Under the pieces are notes generated by a model. That model worked only from the letters and a program-made list of their open reading frames with translations, ran no database searches and had not been told where the DNA came from. Position numbers and translations under genes: made by a program. Positions 33,913-42,404 of a stretch of DNA of 64,000 bases are shown here, piece after piece. Source of the stretch: Tachypleus tridentatus (taxonomy: Eukaryota > Arthropoda > Merostomata > Xiphosura > Limulidae); NCBI RefSeq assembly GCF_004210375.1, contig NC_134837.1, positions 154,855,310 through 154,919,309 on the forward strand, given 5' to 3'. Numbering within the stretch: position 1 is the first letter of the stretch; each line of letters begins with the position of its first letter.

Positions 33913-35684
33913 TACCTCCATGTTGTGTCATAAGCCTTCTCAATGTCAAAGAATATTGATACAAGATGTTGGCGTTTCAGAAAGGCTTCTCTGATTGATG
34001 TTTCAAGTCGAATTAGGTGGTCCGTAGTGGAGCGCTGTCGTCGGAACCCATACTGGGTGGGCGAGAGGAGGTTGTTTGATTCGAGGAACTAAACAAGACA
34101 AGCATTAACCATCCTCTCTAAGGTCTTATACGGACAGCTCGTCAAATCAATTGGACGGTAGTTTGAAGGAATCTTGGGATCCTTCCCAGACTTAAAGAAG
34201 GGTAGGACAATAGCCTGGCCCCAGGCATCAGGAAAAACATTCTCCTGCCAGATCCGGTTGAAGACAATTAGAAGGACATCAAGAGAAGCAGGAGATGGAT
34301 GGTGCAGCATGTCATAATGTACATCATCAGGTCCAACAGATATACTGCCAGACCGCTGAAGGGCCATTTTAAGTTCCACCAGTGTAAAGGGACAATTATA
34401 GTCAAAGAGACAGTTAGTTCGAAAGAAAAGAGGTGAACGATCTGCCAGAGTCTTGATGGCCAAGAAGGTGGAGGAACAAACAGAAGTGCTAGATACTCGG
34501 CAAAAGCTTTCACCTAGAGTATCAGCAATGCTCCGGACATCAGCCACCTCCTGACCATCAGAGAGTAAAATCGAGAGGGGGACAGAATTGTAGTGCCCAC
34601 TGACCTTTCGAATCCTGTCCCATGTGACCTTGGAACTGGTGGTAGAAGATATGCTAGTTATGAACTTAATGCAAGATTCCTTCTGGCTTTGACATCTTAC
34701 CCACCTAGCATGTGCACGGGCCCGTTGGAAAGCGACGCGGTTCGAAAGTGTGGGATATCTACGAAAAGTATCCCAGGCCCGTTTTTGAGTCTTTTGTGCT
34801 AAGTGGCAAGCAGGATTCCATCACGGACGAGGATATCGTGGAAAACGTGTCGAGGTTTTAGGAATACACTGAGTAGCTGCTTGTATAATACAGTCAGTTA
34901 CCACTGCCACACAGTCGTCTATTGATGGCTGATTCACGATGGCAGGATCACGTTCTGCAAGAGCAGTGAAAGTGGACCACTCTGCCTGATCCAGCTTTCA
35001 CCGGGGTACGTGGGTAGGGTGGCATCGATCACGGCCAGTCTCTCTCAAAAGTATAGGAAAATGATCACTGCCTAGTGGATTACTGTTAACCCTCCATGAA
35101 AAATGGGAGAATAATGAAGGGGAGCAAACTGAGAGATCAATAGCGGTAAAGGACTGACTAGATGCATGAAAATAAGTGGAAGAACCAGTATTGAAAAGAG
35201 AAAGATTGTAATCAGAGAGCATACGCTCTACAGAGCGACCCCTCCCATCAATAACAGCACTTCCCCAGAGGGCATGATGTCCATTAAAGTCTCCCAGAAT
35301 TAGAAAAGGAGACAGCAACTGTTCAACGAGAGCATCAAGGTCTGATTGATCATATGTCTCTCCAGGGGACAGGTAGAGAGAACAAACAGTGATGGTATGA
35401 CCCAAGGAAACACGGATGGCTACGGCCTCCAAGGGTGTGTTGAGTGACAAAGACAGGGTGGGCACATGCTGATCAACCAATAATGCCACCCCTCCATGTA
35501 CTTGTCCATCACACAGCCTGTCATTTCTGTACAGAGAAAACTGCCGAATGGTGACTGTATCAGCAAGTTTTAAAAATGTTTCTTGTAAGGAAAGACATAC
35601 AGGATGAAAGGAAGCAATCAGTGTTTTGATATCATCCAGATTAGAACGTAAACCTCGACAGTTCCATTGTATCAAGGTGGCCAT
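33900..35684 (-). pseudogene. Nested LINE ORF2, endonuclease and N-terminal reverse transcriptase
   Basis: The ATG at 35684 comes 2 nt after the ORF1 stop. The AP-type endonuclease shows QWNCRGL, LQET, GGVALLVDQ, LILGDFNGHHALWGS and LGSDHFPILL (Asn, Glu, Asp-Asn and Asp-His catalytic positions). The linker has the family NPAC motif; the reverse transcriptase begins with GPDDVHYDMLHH, YRPIDLTSCPYKTLERMV, QYGFRRQRSTTDHL and FFDIEKAYDTTWRYG. One frame is kept from 35684 to about 33910 and is interrupted by just three stops (34998-35000, 34821-34823, 34089-34091). Each stands where relatives have Trp. At about 33905 the frame jumps to sequence that belongs beyond the active site, so the YxDD palm motif is deleted. 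Confidence 0.9.
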
Positions 35685-35686
35685 TT

Positions 35687-36955
35687 TTATTTAGGTGTAG
35701 GTGAATTGGGTGGAAAACTCTTCTGTTTACGACCACGTCTTTTTTCCTTACTGTCCTTAGTCGGAGGAGGTCTATCAACCTCCATGGATCCTTCCCTGGG
35801 GCGATTGGGTAGGTCTTTGTTATTGAAAGGGGATTCCAGTGACTGAGGATGTGAACGAATGATTGTTTTTTCTCTTGGGGTGGGAGAAAAAGATGTTTTA
35901 GAAGAAATGCCTGTATTTGAAACTGAAGGATGTGGATCTTGAGGTTTGTTGGAATGTATGGGAGGAACAGAGATGGGTGTGGAAGTCGATTCATCAACCT
36001 TTTTAACCATGGAGGTCAAAAGGCTTTTCATTTGTTTTGAAAACGATTCTCTTGGAGGCACAGAGAGATCTGTCTGCACTCCCACTGTAGTTGTTGAACG
36101 AAGTGCAGCAGCATATGTCCGAGATGGAGTGGTGGGCAGCAATTTCCGAGCCTCAGGATAACTAATGTTATGAGTCGTTTTCAAACACTGCACCTCTTTT
36201 TCCTCCAACTATTTTGGGCAAGAACAAAAGTAGGAAGAATGAGAACCATTGTAGTTGACGCAATGTTGGTCTATGTCACATTCATCGGCATCGTGGTCCT
36301 TGCCACCACAACGAGCACATGTCAAGAAACTACGACATGATGTCTTTGAGTGGCTGAACCTCTGACACTGGAAACATCGGAGAGGGTTTGGAATGTATGG
36401 CCGTACCCTGCAAATTAGATAACCTGCCTTGATAGTGGCAGGTGCACGTGATGATGTAAATGTTAAAACGAGGGTATTTGTTGGCAGTGTAACTCCATCT
36501 TTGCGAGTGGAAATGCGCCTCACTGCAGAAACTCCTTCAGTGGAGAGACCAGCGAGAATCTCTGACTCGAGGACGTTCTTCAAATCCCTCTCAACAATAA
36601 CTCCTCGTGATGAATTCAAGGTAGCATGAGGGGTAACCTCAATAGGTATATCCCCAATTGCTGTTGAATTCAAGAGGAGTTCACTGTGGTGGGTTGTGGA
36701 TGTTTCAACTAATATGTCTCCAGATCGAAGTTTCTTTAGTGACTTTGGAGAGCCAGCAAGACCCTCTTGTCTCTTCTGAATAAAAATGGGGGACAATTGC
36801 CCTAAAGGTTTTTTTGAAAGAGAATGTAATATGAGAAAATGAGGTACATGTGTTACAGATGTTGAATAGTGCTGCTCAGAGTCTTCAAAACGTGGTCGCT
36901 TACCTATTGACTGTTTTTTCACTATTTTATTTAAATTTTTTGAAGGAGGATCCAT
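35687..36955 (-). pseudogene. Nested LINE ORF1 (RNA-binding, zinc knuckles), one internal stop
   Basis: I take the ATG at 36955 (MDPPSKNLNKIVKK) as the start; the open frame extends further upstream without another ATG. The protein has a basic N-terminus, a central domain (SGDILVETST, GVIVERDLKNVLE), then CCHC knuckles CFQCQRFSHSKTSC and CARCGGKDHDADEC and a degraded third (its second Cys reads Tyr). After a single TAG at 36209-36211 (CPK*LEEKEVQ, where relatives read Trp) the frame continues with SYPEARKLLP and a Ser/Pro/Lys-rich tail to 35687. Such ORF1 proteins bind element RNA and form the retrotransposition particle. Without the stop it would be about 420 residues. Confidence 0.9.
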
Positions 36956-37404
36956 AGGAAAAAAGACAAATTTCGGTACCCACTGACCCCATCCACCATG
37001 GAGCCCTACGAGGGGACACACTACAAAGTCATGCAAGGACAATGCAGCAACGCCAGGGTTTCGTGAGCACTATATCCAAACACCAGCATCAGGCACAATG
37101 TCCACAACACCCGTTGAGAATTTCCAACACTGGGACTTGGTTGACTCTAGCCCAAGTGGACCAGCCGACTGACCCAAGGGGGACCACCCAAAGGACGCCC
37201 GTCTACAGGAATTATTCAAGGCCAAAGTAGTGTGCTAGGGTTGGACCCCTCAACCACCAGGATCCTTTTTTCCCCTTCACGGGTCGCCACGCACAGTAAA
37301 CACGTGGGTGGATGTTTAGATCCCAGAGAAGGTAACCAGACAGAACATAACCTTCCCTGGGAGGTCTCCTCACCACTACAGGAATCCACACCGAGGAGTC
37401 CTGC

Positions 37405-38560
37405 AAGATAGAAGTTGGAAAATTAATGTCAGGGGAACCTTATATATGTAAAAACGGCTCGTTTGGGTTGAGAAAATATTTTACGTAGAGGAGCGAACAA
37501 CGTTTCGACCTTCTTGGGTCATCCTTTGTGAACCTGACGATGCCGTTTTTACATATATTTCTCTACAAGTGAGTTTTCTCGACATCACTGATTATTATTT
37601 CATCAGGGGAACCTTCTCCTTTATTACAGAGGTTGGTGTCCCTCAAGGAGGAGTAATTAGCCCTATTCTGTTCATCAATATGCCCTTAAAACACCCAAAC
37701 TTTGAGTATGCATCACAATTCGCGGACGATGTTGTAGTCTGGAAAAGTGCTCCCACCCCATCAGTAACAGCGACAAATCTACAACTGTTGTTAGATAATA
37801 TAGGAGAATACTGTCAGAAATATTGTATTAAACCAAACTTACCAAAAATCAATTAGTAACATTCACAAACAAAACATAAAAGAGATCCTTCCAAATTATA
37901 CATGAGCGAAACACTTCTCCAGACCACAACAAACCTGTTAGATTTAACCTTCAATACGAAACTAACATGGGTGAAACATGCAAATAATATATTTTAAAAA
38001 AAATGGAAACGCAAAAATTATGCAAATGGTCTAACCGGCAAAATCCAAGGGACCTCACCAGACAACATAATAAAAATCTACAAAACATATATACGACCTA
38101 CTATCGAATATGCATTTCCAGTATGGTTAAACATAGAACTGAAACACATAAATAAAATACAATCAATACAAAACTTAATAATTACTGCAGCATACAAAGT
38201 CTCTTGTAGTACATTGTGAAAATTCATGTACAAATATACAAACCACAGCCAACAGACTCTTGCATGGTTCTCTAAATTACTTTTAAAAAAAATGACAAAA
38301 ATAAACGATCTACTCTGTGAACTTGATCATTACTACAAAAATGATGGAAGTAGACCAAAGTATTAAAGTTAAAAATACATTTTATAATCTAAAAATTGTC
38401 AAATTTCCTTTGTGTTATCTGCAAAACCTCCTAATTGAACACCACTCGTTTTTAAACATTCCAAACCAAAATTGTGAAACAATCACAGCTATATGTATAA
38501 TACACTTTTTGTTCTGCTACTACAATAAGAAAATGTGAGATTGTGTGATTATTACACATT
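37405..38560 (+). pseudogene. Host LINE, reverse transcriptase downstream of the nest
   Basis: Continuation of the fragment ending at 31714. After RSWKINV (37412-) and a 161-bp insertion it gives EVGVPQGGVISPILF and QFADDVVVWKSA (the polymerase active site, with both Asp residues present), then LLLDNIGEYCQKYCI. Later frames give KIYKTYIRPTIEYAFPVW and INKIQSIQN, the usual post-polymerase block of Jockey-type LINEs, and a poorly defined 3' end near 38560. Several stops and shifts are present. Confidence 0.85.
37442..37602 (-). mobile_element. 161-bp hairpin element with 13-bp target duplication and hammerhead-like core
   Basis: Direct repeats TCAGGGGAACCTT at 37429-37441 and 37603-37615 flank the insert. 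A perfect 17-bp inverted repeat, ATATATGTAAAAACGGC (37442-37458) against 37542-37558, encloses 83 bp. On the minus strand the enclosed part reads GATGACCCAAGAAGGTCGAA followed by ACGTTGTTCGCTCC: a GACC/GGTC stem capped by CAAGAA and followed by GAAAC. That matches stem II and the GAAA box of a hammerhead ribozyme, while the CUGANGA box is not intact in this copy. A 44-bp tail follows the right arm on the plus strand. It aligns with the element at 24824-24971 over about 70 bp and probably derives from a Penelope-like or retrozyme-like family. Confidence 0.78.
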
Positions 38561-39556
38561 TAGTTAATAAACTATAAAAATTCAGAATGACTATTTCAGT
38601 CACATGTAATCTAAAATTATACACGAATGGTTTACGTTTTTTGTGTGTTTTTTTTTTCAAATTCAAGTGCTTCACTCACATCCTTCCCACCAACACTTAA
38701 TTTAAGCACTTTATGGACATAAAAGCTTTCTATGATTGATTTCCTTTATTTTTCCATGGATATACTTATATGTACACACACACACACACATACACACTTT
38801 TGTTAGCTTTTTTAACGCGCCTTGCAAGTTTATAAGTTTTTAATCGTTTATGAGTTAACGTTCGTTGTTTTTCAGGTGTAAATAATATAAATAAGCTATT
38901 CTACTTTTAAAATTATTATTTTTCACTGCCTTTTTTTTCTTCAATATCTATGCATATGTACATAATAATCATGGTTTTCTTGTATTTTAAAATAAGTTCC
39001 TTTTCTTTGTTAAATGTTTTATGTATTTACAATATTAGTATTGTTGTCGAAGTTGAATCATTGAGTTTAATTCTGTTATACAATATATATTGCTGTATTA
39101 TTAACTGTTTAGCTTTAAGTTTTAGTTTGTTGATTGCTTCTATTTCACTCTTGGTAAACGCACAATCAACAGTGCGGTATTATTTCATACATTGATGTTT
39201 ACAGTCATTTTCACGTTTCTTTTCAAATTTGTTGTTTCTATTGCGATTTCAACACGTTACATTTAATCGAAACTTCTTGTATTAGAAGGAATTTGCACTT
39301 TTATAGCATTGTAAATATTTGTTTTTCCTTGTATGTTACTTAATGCAAGTTTTAACGTCTTTTATTGTATTTAGGTTGAACAAAGGTTTTTATTTTCTAT
39401 TACAATTATTATTTTTAGTTTCATGAGAACATCATATGCGAGTCTTGTTTCATGGGCTGCATTGTAACATGTTAATTGGGGATAAATGTAAATTAAAGTT
39501 GTCTTGAAAACAAGCCTAAATTAAGGGGACAAGAGTGTTGAAGTATGCAAATATTA
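38561..39556. other. AT-rich sequence with a (CA)n run
   Basis: Between the host LINE and the Tigger-like element. A short CACACACAC run lies at about 38776-38800. The rest is T-rich and no gene is seen. Confidence 0.5.
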
Positions 39557-40029
39557 CAGTGGAGCGCCATTAAGCCGCGGATCAGTTAACCGCGAAATCG
39601 CTTAAGCCGCTGTAGCAAGTCTTGTGAGCGAGGATTATCGCGGCTCACCGCTAATTTAAGAACGTGTAAAACGCGGCTTACGAATTTAATCCTGGCTTTA
39701 TAACTTCAAGGGAATATTTAAAAAGGATTTGCTTTAATTTGGGAAATAAATAAAATATATTACAATAGAAATCGACCGTTAATCTACCTTATCCGCTCTC
39801 TATGTCAGCTTTATGGAGGCCGCCATTGTTACCGAATCACACCTCTCCATACATTAAAGTTAATCCGCGGTAAATCCGTGAAAAAAGTGATCAATAATTA
39901 AAGTATTATTTTTAATTCGATAATCCGATATTTTTATGGAATTGTATAAATATTGGCCACAAACCCAATAGAAATCACTTCAGTTTCTGAATTAATAGTG
40001 AGCATATCATATTGACAAATTCCTACCCC

Positions 40030-40477
40030 ATGAGTACCAAACGTAAACGGCCTGGCATGGCCAAGCGCGTAAGGCGTGCGACTCGTAATCCGAAGGTCGC
40101 TGGTTCGCGCTAAACATGCTCGCCCTCCCGCCGTGGGGTGTATAATGTACTGGGTCAATCCCAATATTCGTTGGTAAAAGAGTAGCCCAAGAGTTGGCGG
40201 TGGGTGGTGATGACTAGCTGCCTTCCCTCTAGTCTTACACTGCTAAATTAGGGACGGCTAGCACAGATAGCCCTCGAGTAGCTTTGTGCGAAATTCCAAA
40301 ACAAACAAACAAACCAAACGTAAACATGCATCGTATGACGTTCAGCAAAAGCTGAATGTCATAGAAAGAATACGAAACGGCGAAACTCGCGCTAAAGTTA
40401 GTAGAGAGTTAGGCATACCTGAGTCTACATTGCGTGGGTGGATTAAAGATGAGAATAAATTAATTGTATTTGAATAG
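40030..40477 (+). pseudogene. CENP-B/pogo-type helix-turn-helix fragment, split by a SINE
   Basis: The original start codon appears to be ATG at 40030. Six codons later the SINE (40049-40312) and its 13-bp duplication interrupt the frame, which resumes at 40326. The resumed frame reads KHASYDVQQKLNVIERI, then a helix-turn-helix with KVSRELGIPESTLRGWIKDE, and stops at 40475-40477. This is the N-terminal Psq/CENP-B-type DNA-binding domain that pogo-group transposases use to bind their inverted repeats. The catalytic DDE domain is absent. The SINE alone does not shift the downstream frame, but it adds unrelated sequence after the start. Confidence 0.85.
40049..40312 (+). mobile_element. tRNA-derived SINE inside the Tigger-like element
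   Basis: A well-preserved copy: GGCCTGGCATGGCCAAGCGC, GACTCGTAATCCGAAGGTCG, AAAAGAGTAGCCCAAGAGTT, GCTAAATTAGGGACGGCTAG and a (CAAA)n tail. The duplication ACCAAACGTAAAC flanks it at 40036-40048 and 40313-40325. It is close in sequence to the copy at 4592, suggesting a related young subfamily. Several bases are missing from the B-box region compared with that copy. Confidence 0.93.
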
Positions 40478-40645
40478 TCTAAACGTTAATATTATAATGA
40501 TCACGCAATGGCCCGGATGAGGCTCCTCGGCGGAGCTGTTGGCGACTTCGGCTTTTCAGTCACAAAGGTTTAAGCCGCGGATCACTTAAGCCGCGGTTAA
40601 GCAGGTTGACCCCCCAAATACCTCGGCTTACGGCGCTCCACTGTA

Positions 40646-42246
40646 TATACCTAACTTTCCTGTAATTTACATTTCACTACCTTATATTTAAAAACATTCT
40701 AAATTGTAACACATTGAGTCACATGACAAAATAAACTTGAAGCATCACTTCTTGTAGAGTTTCTGTTTAAGGAACTCGTCTACTGTTTCATGGAATAATT
40801 GCATTGCATTTTATTTTACCTTGTGCACAGAGAACCACCAAGCAAACATAACACGAAGCACAGACATCTCTGCATTCTCGTTTCCATTTTGTGCTTGGTA
40901 GGCTACACACAGATTGTTTTGTAATAGTCAAAACGTGTTGTGAAAGTTTCTTGTAGCTTTGTGACGTTCTCAAAGTTGTTGTTTCTGTCAATCTTGTTTT
41001 TCTTTTATTTACACATTTTATTTAAGCACCGCTTCCATTAATCACAGATGGCCAATGCTTTGAATATTGCTTTATAATGCAATTGTTTGTAGTTAAGCAC
41101 AAAACCGCACAATCTTTGTGTTTTTTGCCACCATGGGTATTACAGCTCAGTTTTGAGCTTTGTAAATCTGCAGACATACCACTGTGCCACTTTATAAAGT
41201 AATAATAGTTTCAAATATTTGCTTTTCATCATTTCTTGTGCGTATGTTTTTCCCGCTTTAAATTAATTTTGAAAAATAGCTACACACGTCTTTCAGAAAA
41301 TTAAATCCAGCACCAATAGTTTTGCACAGATCAGTCTGTATGTTATAATTAAATTTCAGATCATCACAGTTGCTTCCACTGGATTTGTAGTGCATTGTTT
41401 ATAACTGTACTTAATATTAACTAGAAAAGCATATGCTCTGTGAATTCGTTCCAGATTTATTTAACAAGGGGCTATTTTTGCATATGTAGTATATACAAAA
41501 CAAGTAAGATTACTTATGCAGAAATATACAACTGCTCATTTAAATGTAACTTCATAAATTAAAGACTTGGACAAATCATCATTTAACAAATAATCAATTC
41601 TCCCTTTATTCTATTCAAATCAGTTTCCAAATCTTTTGAATAATATACCATTACTGTTATAATGTAGTTAAAAAAACATGAATTTCCTATGTCATTAATG
41701 AAGAACTGAAATAAAGACGAAGTTATAATTCACATGTAAACATTAAAACGAAATCCTTTGATTTTATTATCATTTTCATACTAACACAAAAATGACATTT
41801 AATTAGAATAATATAGATTTCTCTATTAAATAAAATAACATTTCAATCCAGTGATATAGGAAGGCATTGCAAAGTTGGGGTTCTTAGGTAGACATGCAGA
41901 TTTTATGATGAGAGACTGAAAGTATAAAGAGTTGCTAAAACCAGCTCAATCTATGGAGTCCTGGGATTAAACGCAAAACACAGTCAACCTTGAGTCATCA
42001 CCGATATCTTGTTTAAAAAAAATTAAAATGATTATAACTACAACTTTCTTTCAAAACTGCATATTCAACAACAACCAAAAAACAAGGTTCTTCAACATTG
42101 AATTACAATCCTCTATCAGAGAAAAGGTTGTTTTTTTGGAATATACAAATACATTGGTTAGCTTGTATAGACCAAGTCAGTAACTGTGGTGCAACATAAC
42201 AAAAAATGTAAGGTGGTTTGCTGAGGACATCATGTATCATCTACAG
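40646..42246. other. AT-rich sequence with one decayed tRNA-like SINE
   Basis: Nothing is recognised except the fragment at 41127-41190, listed separately. Confidence 0.45.
41127..41190 (-). mobile_element. Decayed fragment of the second tRNA-like SINE
   Basis: The stretch CCACCATGGGTATTACAGCT...TTGTAAATCTGCAGACATAC followed by CACTGTGCCAC resembles 5680-5745 (CCACCGAGGGGAATCGAATC...TTGTAAATCCGGAGACATAC, CGCTGT), with many substitutions. It is old and truncated. Confidence 0.5.
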
Positions 42247-42404
42247 CAAACATCTCAGAGCTAAAGACCAGTATAACAAATGCCAGAGCTGCTGATATTG
42301 AGATGTTGCAGCAAACATTGACTGAAATTAAACATCAGTTAAACCTGCTGAGAGCCACTAATGGTGCACATGTAGAAGTCTATCAACATGTCAATAAAAT
42401 CTGA
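42247..42404 (+). CDS. Candidate terminal exon with coiled-coil-like peptide
   Basis: After an AG at 42245-42246 (ATCATGTATCATCTACAG) a frame runs 51 codons from AAC at 42249 to TGA at 42402-42404. The peptide begins NISELKTSITNARAAD and continues with LQQTLTEIKHQLNLLRA, giving hydrophobic residues at near-heptad spacing, and ends VYQHVNKI. The composition suggests real coding sequence, either a terminal exon or a retrocopy fragment. I do not recognise the protein and found no upstream exon. It lies downstream of, and antisense to, the Sec15 3' end. Confidence 0.35.

Larger units (their letters stand above)
31715..37404 (-). mobile_element. Nested RNase H-bearing LINE, 5.7 kb, with 7-bp target duplication
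   Basis: A minus-strand non-LTR retrotransposon is bounded by AAGATAG at 31708-31714 and 37405-37411. Removing it and one copy of the duplication joins the host LINE in frame across LEDRSWKINV. In its own orientation the order is: 5' untranslated region (about 450 bp), ORF1 with zinc knuckles, ORF2 with endonuclease, a partly deleted reverse transcriptase, RNase H and a C-terminal CCHC motif. An about 0.9-kb 3' region with internal repeats ends in (ATCA)n. ORF1 plus endonuclease plus RNase H points to the I/Jockey supergroup; I cannot place the clade. It is fairly young: few frame breaks and intact edges. Confidence 0.93.
39557..40643 (+). mobile_element. Tigger/pogo-like deletion derivative (1087 bp) holding a SINE
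   Basis: Ends are inverted: CAGTGGAGCGCC at 39557 and, in reverse complement, at 40643. They are followed by related TTAAGCCGCGG-type subterminal sequence, and TA lies outside both ends (39555-39556 and 40644-40645). That is the end structure of pogo/Tigger elements. The interior keeps only the first 54 codons of a transposase frame, and a 264-bp SINE has inserted into that. Without the SINE the element would be about 810 bp, a deletion derivative dependent on an outside transposase. Confidence 0.9.

Noticed and set aside
33550-33933. Plus-strand open frame of 127 codons
   Set aside because: Antisense shadow of the nested LINE RNase H region.
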